Positions 1-7,412 of a stretch of DNA of 37,462 nucleotides are shown one piece after another. The DNA lies in contig NZ_CAFI01000063.1 in the NCBI RefSeq assembly GCF_000239775.1, positions 1 to 37,462 of the forward strand, written 5' to 3'. Origin of the DNA: Bradyrhizobium sp. ORS 375. Its GTDB lineage: Bacteria; Pseudomonadota; Alphaproteobacteria; Rhizobiales; Xanthobacteraceae. Both the position numbers and the translations under genes were made by a program. Numbering within the stretch: the stretch's first letter is position 1; each line of letters opens with the position of its first letter. Under the pieces are notes generated by a model, which worked only from the letters and a program-made list of their open reading frames with translations, was not told the DNA's origin and did no database searches.

Positions 1-218
1 CGATCACGCAGTACGGCGGCCGTTATCTGGTCCGCGGCGGATCCGCCGAGACGGTCGAAGGCGAACCGCCTGCCAAGACCCTGATCATCGTCGAGTTCCC
101 GTCGATGGCACGGCTGCGCGAATGGTATGCGTCGGCCGAATACGCCGAAGCGCTGCGCGAGCGCGGGAAGGCGCTGGACCGGCGGCTGATTTTCGTCGAG
201 GGTGCTGCACCTGCGTAA
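1..218 (+). CDS. DUF1330 domain protein, C-terminal part
   Basis: The reading frame is open from base 3 to a TAA stop at 216-218, giving the last 71 residues of a protein that begins outside the window. The segment has the features of DUF1330 proteins, small ferredoxin-fold dimers of about 95 residues: an early YGGRYLVRGG strand, the conserved IIVEFPS strand and a W/Y-rich helix (REWYASAEYAEALRERGKA). The biochemical function of the family is unknown to me. The next gene starts 21 bases downstream on the same strand, so the two may be co-transcribed. Family assignment is from sequence pattern only. Confidence 0.85.
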   Translation, partial: ITQYGGRYLVRGGSAETVEGEPPAKTLIIVEFPSMARLREWYASAEYAEALRERGKALDRRLIFVEGAAPA

Positions 219-239
219 AGACCGGACGGTAGCGCGCCC

Positions 240-1550
240 ATGCTCAAGATCACCCCCCGCCGCAAGCGCTGGCTGAAGCTGACGTCAGCGCGGTGGCAGC
301 GGCGGGTGCTGTTCGTGGCCGGCGGCCTTGTGGTCGGCGCTGCGGCGGTGGCGCTGGCGAAGCTCGCCGACGAGGCCCAGTTCGCCTTCAACTGGCTGCT
401 GTCGCAGTCGCGCTATGCCTCGCTGATCGTGACTCCCGCGGGCTTCGGTTTCTCGGTCTATCTGACGCAGCGCTTCTTCCCGAACGCCCAAGGCAGCGGC
501 ATCCCGCAGGCGATCGCCGCGCGGCACCTGACGGACACCCGTGCGCGCAGTCCGCTGGTGTCGATCCGCATCGCCATCGGCAAGGTGCTGCTGACCTTGC
601 TCGGGTTGCTGTGCGGCGCTTCGGTCGGCCGCGAAGGGCCGACCGTCCAGGTCGGCGCCTCCATCATGTTCGCGCTCGGCCGTCTCTCGCCGCGCCGCCA
701 GCCGGGCCTGATCCTGGCCGGCGCTGCGGCCGGCGTCGCCGCCGCGTTCAACACGCCGCTGGCCGGCATCGTGTTCGGCATCGAGGAGATGAGCCGCGCC
801 TTCGAGACGCGGACCTCGAGCCTGGTCATCGCCACCGTCATCGCGGCCGGCCTGACCTCGCTGGCGCTGATGGGCAACTACGCCTATTTCGGCACGACCC
901 CGATCGCGCTCGGCCGGGGCATCGACTGGCTCGCGGTGCCGATCTGCGGCGTCGTTGGCGGCGCTGCCGGCGGCCTGTTCAGCCGCATCCTGATCACCAT
1001 GGCGCGCGGGCTGCCCGGGACCGTTGGCCTGTTCATCAAGCAGCGGCCACTGCCGTTCGCAATCGCATGCGGCTTCGCCGTGGCGCTGTGCGGCCTTGCC
1101 TCCGGCGACACGATTTACGGCACCGGCTACGCGCAGGTGAAGGCGGCGCTGGAGAGCGGCACGCCGCTGCCGGTCGATTTCGGCGTGCTGAAGTTTTTGG
1201 CCACCACGTTCGCCGCGATCAGCGGCATTCCTGGCGGCATCTTCGCGCCGTCGCTCGCCGTGGGCGCCGGCATCGGCGCCAATGTCGCGAGCCTGTTCCA
1301 GCACACCCCGCTGGGCCCGATCATGCTGCTCGGCATGGTCGCCTACTTTGCCGGCGTGGTACAGGCGCCGATCACCGCCTTCGTCATCGTCACCGAGATG
1401 ACCGATAACCACGCCATGGTGGTGCCGCTGATGATGGCCTCGCTGATCGCCTACGGCACCTCGCGACTTGTCTGCGAGGAGGGGCTCTACCACGCGCTCG
1501 CCAAGGGCTTTGTCGCCAAGGCCGAGGCGGGGGCTGCGGGACATTCGTAG
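240..1550 (+). CDS. ClC-type chloride channel/antiporter
   Basis: Integral membrane protein of 436 residues in the ClC family, which exchanges or conducts chloride across the inner membrane. Diagnostic motifs are all visible: GSGIP at residues 85-89, GREGPT at 130-135 with the gating glutamate E132, and GGIFAPS at 332-338. The IEEM motif at 181-184 carries E183, which aligns with the proton-pathway glutamate (E203) of E. coli ClcA. Its presence argues for H+/Cl- exchange rather than a passive channel. There is no C-terminal CBS pair, as usual for short bacterial members. The N-terminus is basic (KITPRRKRW). The start at 240 is the first ATG of the frame. It lies 21 bases after the DUF1330 gene, so joint transcription is possible. 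A family A palindrome follows directly. Confidence 0.93.
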   Translation: MLKITPRRKRWLKLTSARWQRRVLFVAGGLVVGAAAVALAKLADEAQFAFNWLLSQSRYASLIVTPAGFGFSVYLTQRFFPNAQGSGIPQAIAARHLTDTRARSPLVSIRIAIGKVLLTLLGLLCGASVGREGPTVQVGASIMFALGRLSPRRQPGLILAGAAAGVAAAFNTPLAGIVFGIEEMSRAFETRTSSLVIATVIAAGLTSLALMGNYAYFGTTPIALGRGIDWLAVPICGVVGGAAGGLFSRILITMARGLPGTVGLFIKQRPLPFAIACGFAVALCGLASGDTIYGTGYAQVKAALESGTPLPVDFGVLKFLATTFAAISGIPGGIFAPSLAVGAGIGANVASLFQHTPLGPIMLLGMVAYFAGVVQAPITAFVIVTEMTDNHAMVVPLMMASLIAYGTSRLVCEEGLYHALAKGFVAKAEAGAAGHS

Positions 1551-1552
1551 AA

Positions 1553-1629
1553 GCCCGGTTGAGCGCAGCGACATCCGGGTTCGTCGCAACAGCTGGTGTG
1601 ACCCCGGATGTCGCTGCGCTCATTCGGGC
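1553..1629. repeat. Palindromic repeat family A, copy 1
   Basis: An imperfect inverted repeat of about 77 bases. The left arm (1553-1579) contains GAGCGCAGCGACATCCGGG and the right arm (1602-1629) contains CCCGGATGTCGCTGCGCTC, separated by a variable loop of about 22 bases. Two further copies are at 9592-9670 and 21913-21988. It begins three bases after the stop codon of the ClC gene and could fold as a 3'-end hairpin of that mRNA. Confidence 0.9.
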
Positions 1630-1740
1630 CACGCATCTGGTATGCAAAAAACGACCACAGCGTCACGCGCCCTTGATGGGTGTGCAACAGCGTCGTCATC
1701 GTATGATGATGCTCATCACACGACGCGAATGGGAACCATG

Positions 1741-2202
1741 ATGGCCGTCGAGACTGCAATCGCTTCGATCTGTCATCGCGTCGAGGCGATGAGCTCCGGC
1801 TCCAGAGCAGGGGTTTGTATCGCGAGCCGCGATCATACGCGCCTGGTGCGATCAATCTTTCCCAACCTGCCGGAGGCGTTCCAGTCCTCGATCAGGGACT
1901 TGCCCATGCGGGCGCCATATGTCGGCTCGTGCACGGCGGCGATGGACGGCAACACCGTGATCACCTCGCACGATGTGAGCAGGGACGCTCGCTTCAGTGA
2001 GTTCTTTGTCGATCTCTGTCTTCGTCATGGCGTCCGCTCGCTGCAGTCGCGTCCCGTCTACGGGCGGGAGCGCAAGCCAATCGGAACTTTCGTGCTCGGC
2101 TATGCCGAGCCGCGCGCAACGGCCGATTTCGACGGCGCGTTGATGGAGTTTGCCGCCGATGCCGTCGGAACCCTGTTGCAGCAGGAGCTGGATCGCGCCT
2201 GA
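1741..2202 (+). CDS. Stand-alone GAF domain protein
   Basis: A soluble protein of 153 residues that consists of little more than one GAF domain. Characteristic elements are the AGVCIASRDHTRLVRSIFPNL core, the PMRAPYVGSCTAAMDG segment that lines the ligand pocket in related signalling proteins, ITSHDVSRDARF, and the strand pair SRPVYGRERKPIGTFVLGY. No kinase, HTH or cyclase domain is attached, so any signalling would need a partner. The ligand is unknown. In-frame ATGs lie at 1729, 1738 and 1741. I chose 1741 because GGGAA at 1731-1735 then has a workable spacing. The gene lies just upstream of a sigma-54 promoter and an ABC operon on the same strand, but nothing shows a functional link. Confidence 0.8.
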   Translation: MAVETAIASICHRVEAMSSGSRAGVCIASRDHTRLVRSIFPNLPEAFQSSIRDLPMRAPYVGSCTAAMDGNTVITSHDVSRDARFSEFFVDLCLRHGVRSLQSRPVYGRERKPIGTFVLGYAEPRATADFDGALMEFAADAVGTLLQQELDRA

Positions 2203-2319
2203 CGATCCGGGTGCGAAGACGTGCTGCTGACATGAGCAGGGTGATGCTGATTTGAGCGGGCTTGCCCGCGATCGCATGGCACAACGATAAATTCCGCTGT
2301 CCATTCAAGATCGACGTCT

Positions 2320-2334
2320 TGGCACATAGCTTGC
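2320..2334 (+). promoter_or_regulatory. Sigma-54 (RpoN) promoter
   Basis: TGGCACATAGCTTGC fits the -24/-12 consensus TGGCAC(N5)TTGC exactly, with the GG and GC dinucleotides 12 bases apart. The element lies in the intergenic region, and the predicted transcript would start near 2346, about 150 bases before the ATG of the binding-protein gene. Sigma-54 promoters need an activator such as NtrC. I could not find a convincing NtrC site in 2203-2319. Confidence 0.72.
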
Positions 2335-2380
2335 GTAGTTGAGTCCAGCGCAGAGCATCGCTCTCTTGGGTTGGCGTGCC

Positions 2381-2490
2381 CATCGTCGGGATCCCGTGGG
2401 ATCGGTGGGACGATGCAGGTCGCGCCCACCGTCGGTGGAGCCTTACGGCTCGTCGCCATCATGGGGTCCATCCCGTCGTCTGGATGGAGA
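2381..2490 (+). promoter_or_regulatory. Structured 5' leader, candidate riboswitch
   Basis: Four consecutive helices can be drawn by eye. The outer stem CATCGTC (2381-2387) pairs with GACGATG (2409-2415) and encloses GATCC (2390-2394) paired with GGATC (2399-2403) through an asymmetric internal loop. Then come CCACC (2426-2430) with GGTGG (2434-2438), and GAGCC (2438-2442) with GGCTC (2447-2451). Last is TCCATCC (2467-2473) with GGATGGA (2482-2488), which covers the start of the Shine-Dalgarno GGAGA at 2486-2490. The leader therefore ends in an apparent ribosome-site sequestering hairpin. Because the gene is NMT1-family and the operon encodes a deaminase, the xanthine (NMT1-motif) riboswitch class is the first candidate. 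I cannot confirm its consensus from memory. Confidence 0.5.
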
Positions 2491-2495
2491 CTCGC

Positions 2496-3551
2496 ATGTG
2501 CGATCGTGACGGAACCTTCTATCGCAGCTTCTCTCGCCGCAACTTCCTCAAGACCTCGGTGGCCGCCGCGGCCGCCACCGTCGCCGTTCCCGCCCATTTT
2601 GCCGCGCTGCTGACGCCGACGCCGGCGATGGCCGGGACGGTCATCAAGGCCACCCATGGCTCCGGCTTCTGCAACATGGGCATCTTCCTCGCCAAGGAGC
2701 GCAACCTCACGGTCGCCGACGGCGTCGATCTCGAATTCGTCGTGACGCCGTCGAACACCGAGATCACCACGATGTTCGGCGCCGGCCTCGTCGACATCTC
2801 GATGATTCCATACTCCAACTTCATGACGCTCTACGACGCCGGCGCGCCGGTGAAGATCGTCGCCGGCGGCGGCGTGCAGGGCTGCATCATCGTCGCCAAG
2901 GAGGGCATCAAGTCGGCCGCCGACCTCAAGGGCAAGACCTTTGGCACCTTCCAGGCCGATACGCTGGAAGTGCTGCCTTACGACTACCTGAAGAAGGCCG
3001 GACTGTCGTTCAAGGACGTCGACATCAAATATCTCGACACCTCGCCGGAGCTCGCCCAGGCCTTCATGGCCGGCGCGCTCGACGCGATCTGTCACATCGA
3101 GCCCTATGCCACGCAATGCGTGCAGCAGCGCAAGGGCGCGACCGTACTGTCCGACGGCACTGATCTTTACGGCAAGGGCTATTCGGACTGCGTGCTGGCC
3201 GCGCGCGTGCCGCTGATCGAGAAGAACCCGGCAGCCGTGAAGGCGGTCATCAAGGCATTGATGGTGGCGCAGAGCCAGGCCGAGGCCGACAAATCAGCCG
3301 CGCTGAAGGACACTGTCGGCAAGTACTACAAGACCTCGATGGAGGCAGCGATCGATGCGTCGTCGAAGCAGCCGATCGTGGTCGACCAGCGCAGCCAGAC
3401 CCAGTTCATCATCGACCGGGGCGTGTCGATGAAGGAGCTCGGCTATGTCAAGAAGCTTCCCGACCAGGGCGCCTTCGACTGGTCGCTGCTGGAGGCCGTC
3501 ATCGCCGACAACAAGGCGCTGTATGACGGGCTCAAGCTGAAATCGGCATGA
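2496..3551 (+). CDS. ABC transporter substrate-binding protein, NMT1/SsuA type
   Basis: Periplasmic binding protein of 351 residues that would capture the substrate of the adjacent importer. The N-terminus carries a twin-arginine signal, SRRNFLKTS at residues 13-21, followed by an alanine-rich hydrophobic stretch and a probable AMAG cleavage region. The mature part has the NMT1/THI5-like fold signature: GFCNMGIFLAKE near the start, then TMFGAGLVDISMI, and the AADLKGKTFGT and FMAGALDAICHIEPYA segments. The start at 2496 has GGAGA at 2486-2490. ATG 2484 is also in frame but lacks a comparable site. The substrate cannot be read from the sequence. Relatives take up pyrimidines, sulfonates and other nitrogen or sulfur organics. 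The gene is the first of an operon behind a sigma-54 promoter and a structured leader. Confidence 0.88.
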   Translation: MCDRDGTFYRSFSRRNFLKTSVAAAAATVAVPAHFAALLTPTPAMAGTVIKATHGSGFCNMGIFLAKERNLTVADGVDLEFVVTPSNTEITTMFGAGLVDISMIPYSNFMTLYDAGAPVKIVAGGGVQGCIIVAKEGIKSAADLKGKTFGTFQADTLEVLPYDYLKKAGLSFKDVDIKYLDTSPELAQAFMAGALDAICHIEPYATQCVQQRKGATVLSDGTDLYGKGYSDCVLAARVPLIEKNPAAVKAVIKALMVAQSQAEADKSAALKDTVGKYYKTSMEAAIDASSKQPIVVDQRSQTQFIIDRGVSMKELGYVKKLPDQGAFDWSLLEAVIADNKALYDGLKLKSA

Positions 3552-3563
3552 GAGATCGTGTGG

Positions 3564-3834
3564 CCCATCCTTCAAGACGCGGGCCTTTCGGCCGGCTCTT
3601 CGAAGATGAGGTCATCGTTTGCGGCGCAAGGATCGATCCTCGTCATGAGCAGGCCGGTCATGGTCAATCAGCAGCGCCGCCCTCGGCTTTTGACCCTAAT
3701 GGTGAGGAGCGCCGCGCCGATCGGTGGCTACTTTGCAGAAATCGTCGTGCGCGGCGCGTCTCGAACCATGAGGCCACAGCTCGGGCCTCGCCCTTCGAGA
3801 CGCCCGCCTTGGGGCGGGCTCCTCAGGGTGAGGG
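3564..3834. repeat. Palindromic repeat family D, composite copy 1
   Basis: The 313 bases between the binding-protein and permease genes are almost entirely repeat. The first part, about 3564-3614, contains CCATCCTTCAAGACG followed by a GGCC-loop-GGCC core and GATGAGGTC. The second part, 3694-3834, contains ATGGTGAGGAGCGCC, then AACCATGAGGCC, CCTTCGAGACGCCCGCC, and GGCGGGCTCCTCAGGGTGAGG. The second part recurs at 25217-25345. No gene is evident here. Confidence 0.8.
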
Positions 3835-3864
3835 CTTGGAGGGTCATGCAGGGTGACGGAGATC

Positions 3865-4776
3865 ATGCGCTTGCCAACTGACACCGTAGCCATGAGCGCG
3901 CCGGCTACGGACGCGTCGCCACTTCCCGCGTCTCCACCACGCAACTGGCGCAAGGCCCAGCGCCAGCTCGCGGCACTCGGCTGGGCTGCGCTGTCCATCG
4001 GACTCTTCGCCGCGATCTGGGAAGCGCTGTGGTACTTCGACAAGATCAATCCGCTGCTGCTGCCGCCGCCGCACCTGTTCCTGCAGGACATCCCGGGGAC
4101 GCTGAAATTCTTCGACCGCTCCAACCGCGTCGGCTCGGTGGCCTCCGGCGGCGGCGTCGGCGCGCTGGGCATCACGATGTTCTGGACGACGCTCCGCGTG
4201 TTCACCGGGCTCGCGCTCGGCTTCGTCAGCGGCGTCGCGGTCGGCGCCACGCTGCATTACGTGCGCTGGCTGCGCAACCTGTTGATGCCCACCGTGCTGC
4301 TGCTGGCGCCGATCTCGCCGGTGGCCTGGCTGCCGGTCGCGATCTTCGTGTTCGGCATCGGCGACGTGCCGGCGATCTTCCTCGTCTTCATTACCGTGTT
4401 CTTCACCATCGTGCTGTCGACCTCGGCCCAGATCGAGAGCGTCCCGGTCAACTACATCCACGTCGCCCGCATCATGGGCGCGACGCAGACGCAGCTGTTC
4501 TGGCGAGTCATCCTGCCTTCGATCCTGCCGAGCCTGTTCATGACGTTGCGGCTGAACTTGTTCGGCGCTTGGATGGTGGTGCTGATCGCCGAGACCGTCG
4601 GTGTCGGCACCGGGCTCGGCCAGATCATCTCGATGGCGCGTGCGACCTTCAATGCCAAGCTGGTGTTCTTCACCATGGCCGTGATCGGCGCGCTCGGCTT
4701 CCTCAGCGACTGGGGCCTGCGCCAGATCCAGCGCCGCATGCTGTGGTGGGTGGCGCCGAACCGGGGAGGGGTGTGA
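3865..4776 (+). CDS. ABC transporter permease, SsuC/TauC type
   Basis: Inner-membrane permease of about 303 residues of the BPD_transp_1 family. It has an N-terminal hydrophobic segment (LGWAALSIGLFAAIWEALW), several further membrane spans, and the cytoplasmic coupling loop ARIMGATQTQLFWRVILPS, the EAA-type motif that contacts the ATPase. It would form the channel for the substrate delivered by the protein encoded at 2496. The start is uncertain: GTG 3853, ATG 3865 (GGAG at 3858-3861, rather close) and ATG 3892 are all in frame. The stop overlaps the ATG of the ATPase gene (TGATG at 4774-4778), so the two are translationally coupled. A repeat separates it from the binding-protein gene. Confidence 0.88.
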   Translation: MRLPTDTVAMSAPATDASPLPASPPRNWRKAQRQLAALGWAALSIGLFAAIWEALWYFDKINPLLLPPPHLFLQDIPGTLKFFDRSNRVGSVASGGGVGALGITMFWTTLRVFTGLALGFVSGVAVGATLHYVRWLRNLLMPTVLLLAPISPVAWLPVAIFVFGIGDVPAIFLVFITVFFTIVLSTSAQIESVPVNYIHVARIMGATQTQLFWRVILPSILPSLFMTLRLNLFGAWMVVLIAETVGVGTGLGQIISMARATFNAKLVFFTMAVIGALGFLSDWGLRQIQRRMLWWVAPNRGGV

Positions 4777-5564
4777 TGGTCCGTCCGGCCGTCTCCATTC
4801 GCAATGTGGGCAAGACCTGGGACGTCGAGGGCCGGCCGCCGCTGCGCGCCATCGACGACCTGTCGTTCGATGTCGCGCCCGGCGAGTTCGTCGTGCTGCT
4901 CGGCCCCTCCGGCTGCGGCAAGTCTTCGCTGCTCTACATGATCGCGGGCCTGGAAGGCGTGAGCAATGGTGTGATCGAGGATGACGGCATCGCGATATCA
5001 GGACCGTCGCCGGAGCGCGGCCTGATCTTCCAGGAAGCCTCGCTGTTTCCCTGGCTGACGATCCTCGACAACGTCGCCTTCGGCTTGGCCATCCGGGCCG
5101 AACTGCCGGAGCGGCGCAAGGAGAAGGCGCGCGAGATCCTGCGCCGCGTCGGGCTCGGCGACGTGCTCGACAAGAAGCCGGACGAACTGTCCGGCGGCAT
5201 GCGCCAGCGCGCCGCGTTCGCCCGCGCTCTGGTAATGCAGCCGCGCGTCCTGATGATGGACGAGCCATTCGCCGCGCTCGACGTCCAGACCCGCGCCAAG
5301 CTGCAGGATTTCCTGCTCCAGATCTGGCAGGACAGCGGCGCCTCGGTGCTGCTCGTGACCCATTCGATCGACGAGGCGATCAGCCTCGCCGACCGCGTCA
5401 TCGTGTTCACGGCGCGGCCGGGCCGGGTCAAGGAGATCGTGCCGATCGACCTGCCGCGGCCGCGGCCGACGCGCTCGCCGCGCTACCACGAATATCGCGA
5501 CTATTTCACCGAGCTGCTCGCTGCCGAGGTCGACAAGGCCTTCGCCGAGCAGTCGGGCCTGTGA
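4776..5564 (+). CDS. ABC transporter ATP-binding protein, SsuB/TauB type
   Basis: Cytoplasmic ATPase of 262 residues that powers the importer. Visible motifs are Walker A GPSGCGKSS at residues 43-51, Q-loop FQEAS at 85-89, signature LSGGMRQR at 138-145, Walker B VLMMDEP at about 158-164, and H-loop THS. The GGMRQR signature and FPWLTILDNV segment are typical of nitrate/sulfonate/taurine-type importers that pair with NMT1 binding proteins. A strong Shine-Dalgarno, GGGGAGGGG at 4763-4771, precedes the ATG, which overlaps the stop of the permease gene. The amidohydrolase gene follows after 15 bases, so all three are one transcription unit. Confidence 0.93.
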   Translation: MVRPAVSIRNVGKTWDVEGRPPLRAIDDLSFDVAPGEFVVLLGPSGCGKSSLLYMIAGLEGVSNGVIEDDGIAISGPSPERGLIFQEASLFPWLTILDNVAFGLAIRAELPERRKEKAREILRRVGLGDVLDKKPDELSGGMRQRAAFARALVMQPRVLMMDEPFAALDVQTRAKLQDFLLQIWQDSGASVLLVTHSIDEAISLADRVIVFTARPGRVKEIVPIDLPRPRPTRSPRYHEYRDYFTELLAAEVDKAFAEQSGL

Positions 5565-5579
5565 GAGGGAGACCGAGGC

Positions 5580-7118
5580 ATGACTGAAGTGTTGGTCGGG
5601 GCGAAGTGGGTCGTCTCCGGAATCCAGGATCGGCATACACCGATCGTGATTGAGGACGGCGCCGTGTTGTCGCGAGACGGCGTGATCGTCGCGGTCGGAC
5701 CGTTCGCCGAGCTCGAACGGCTGGCGCCGCGGGCCACCGTGAAGCGCCATCCGAACCATGTAATGCTGCCGGGCTTCGTCAACAGCCATCACCATGTCGG
5801 ATTGACGCCGCTGCAGCTCGGCTCGCCCGATCATGCGCTGGAATTGTGGTTCGCGAGCCGCCTGCCGGCGCGCCGGATCGACCTCTATCTCGACACGCTG
5901 TATTCGGCCTTCGAGATGATCGCCTCCGGCGTCACCACCGTTCAGCATATCCACGGCTGGATGGCCGGCGGCTTCGATGCCATCCACGGTGCCGCCACCA
6001 AGGTGCTGCAGGCCTATCGCGCCATCGGCATGCGCGCCTCCTATTGCTACGCGGTGCGCGAGCAGAACCGGCTGGTCTATGAGGCCGACGAGGAATTCTG
6101 CGCGCGTTTGCCGGCGCCGTGGAACGAGCGGCTGGCCGCGCATCTCAAGGCTCAGCAGGTGCCGTTCGCCGACTACATGAAGCTGTTCGACGTGCTGACG
6201 GCCGAGAACGCCGGCCAGAGCCTGACCCGCATCCAGCTCGCGCCGGCCAATCTGCATTGGTGCACCGATGACGGCCTGGTCGCGCTGCACGAGAAGTCGC
6301 GCGCAGCCAAGGTGCCGATGCACATGCACCTGCTGGAGACCGCCTATCAGAAGGAATATGCGCGCCGCCGCACCGGCAAGACTGCCGTGCGCCATCTGCA
6401 CGATCTCGGCGTGCTCGGCCCGCACATGACGCTCGGCCATGGCGTCTGGCTGACCGCGGAGGACATCGACATCGTCGCCCACACCGGCACCTGCATCTGC
6501 CACAACTGCTCGTCGAACTTCCGGCTGCGCTCGGGGCTCGCGCCGCTCAACGCCTGGGAGAAGAAGGGCATCACCATCGGCATGGGGCTCGACGAGGCCG
6601 GCATCAACGAAGACCGCGACATGCTGCAGGAATTGAAGCTGGCGCTGCGCGTCCACCGCACGCCCGGCATGGACGACGACGTTCCGACCGCGCCGCAGAT
6701 CGTGCGCATGGCCACCGAAGGCGGCGCCAAGACCACCGCGTTCGGCGACAGCGTCGGGAGATTGGAGCAGGGCCGGCTTTTCGACGCGGTGCTGATCGAC
6801 TGGAACGCCGCGACCTATCCGTTCCAGGATCCGGACATTCCGATGCTCGATGCGCTGGTCCAGCGCGCCAAGTCGCAGCATGTGGCGGCGGTCTATGTCG
6901 GCGGCGAGATCGTCTACGCCGACGGCCGCTTCACCCGCGTCAACCGCGACGAGGTGCTGGCCGAGATCGCCGACATCCTGGCCAGGCCACGCAACGAGGA
7001 AGAGGTGGCGCGGCGTGATCTCGGCCTCGCGGTGTTCCCGCACGTCAAGCAGTTCTACGACGGCTATTTCGACAGCGCCGAACACACGCCGTTTTATCGA
7101 ACGTCGACGAAGAGTTAG
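5580..7118 (+). CDS. ATZ/TRZ-type amidohydrolase (probable heterocycle deaminase)
   Basis: Cytoplasmic metal-dependent hydrolase of 512 residues. The amidohydrolase metal site is complete: HxH in PGFVNSHHH (H70, H72), H248/H250 with E253 in MHMHLLET, H287 in LGHGVWL, and the catalytic aspartate D338 in GMGLDEAG. This layout matches the subfamily of guanine deaminase, 8-oxoguanine deaminase, AtzB and TrzN, which remove amino or similar groups from purines and triazines. The GLDEAGINED signature differs from the guanine deaminase and TrzN versions I know, so the substrate is open. It is the last gene of the importer operon, with AGGGAGACCGAGGC just before its ATG. It probably acts on the imported compound and releases ammonia. 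Confidence 0.85.
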   Translation: MTEVLVGAKWVVSGIQDRHTPIVIEDGAVLSRDGVIVAVGPFAELERLAPRATVKRHPNHVMLPGFVNSHHHVGLTPLQLGSPDHALELWFASRLPARRIDLYLDTLYSAFEMIASGVTTVQHIHGWMAGGFDAIHGAATKVLQAYRAIGMRASYCYAVREQNRLVYEADEEFCARLPAPWNERLAAHLKAQQVPFADYMKLFDVLTAENAGQSLTRIQLAPANLHWCTDDGLVALHEKSRAAKVPMHMHLLETAYQKEYARRRTGKTAVRHLHDLGVLGPHMTLGHGVWLTAEDIDIVAHTGTCICHNCSSNFRLRSGLAPLNAWEKKGITIGMGLDEAGINEDRDMLQELKLALRVHRTPGMDDDVPTAPQIVRMATEGGAKTTAFGDSVGRLEQGRLFDAVLIDWNAATYPFQDPDIPMLDALVQRAKSQHVAAVYVGGEIVYADGRFTRVNRDEVLAEIADILARPRNEEEVARRDLGLAVFPHVKQFYDGYFDSAEHTPFYRTSTKS

Positions 7119-7233
7119 TCGATCATACCGTAGCGCGGGCAAAGCGACCTCAGAAAGTCGGCTGTGTGCCGCTGTCGATTGGCAAGCGCCTTGGCGAGAC
7201 CACGCGGGGGCCTCCGCCGTCTCAGCTGGCTCC

Positions 7234-7313
7234 GTCATTGCGAGGAGCGAAGCGACGAAGCAATCCAGAGTCGTGGGCGGGACTCTGGATTGCTTCGCTG
7301 CGCTCGCAATGAC
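7234..7313. repeat. Palindromic repeat family B, copy 1
   Basis: Inverted repeat with left arm GTCATTGCGAGGAGCGAAGC... (7234-7273) and right arm ending ...GCGCTCGCAATGAC (7281-7313), and a short GC-rich loop. Three more copies are at 11303-11382, 17232-17311 and 21794-21874. It lies in the 294-base space between two convergent genes, the amidohydrolase and the CXXCH protein, where I see no other element. Confidence 0.9.
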
Positions 7314-7412
7314 GTGGAGAGAGTGTGCGTCGTCGCCTGTCGCCCAGATGAGCGACAGCCTGCGCCCCGCGGGCGCTGTCGTCACTTATCCGGCCTTGGC
7401 GGGAGCCGGTCC

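Noticed and set aside
2371-2495. TPP riboswitch in front of the NMT1 gene
   Set aside because: NMT1/THI5 proteins are linked to thiamine precursors, but I see no CTGAGA-type thi-box sequence in the leader. A thiamine riboswitch is therefore not supported.
4998-7385. Long open minus-strand frame of about 795 codons
   Set aside because: It is antisense to the ATPase and amidohydrolase genes, has no domain features, is rich in R, D, H and Q, and arises from high GC. The plus-strand genes have complete motifs.
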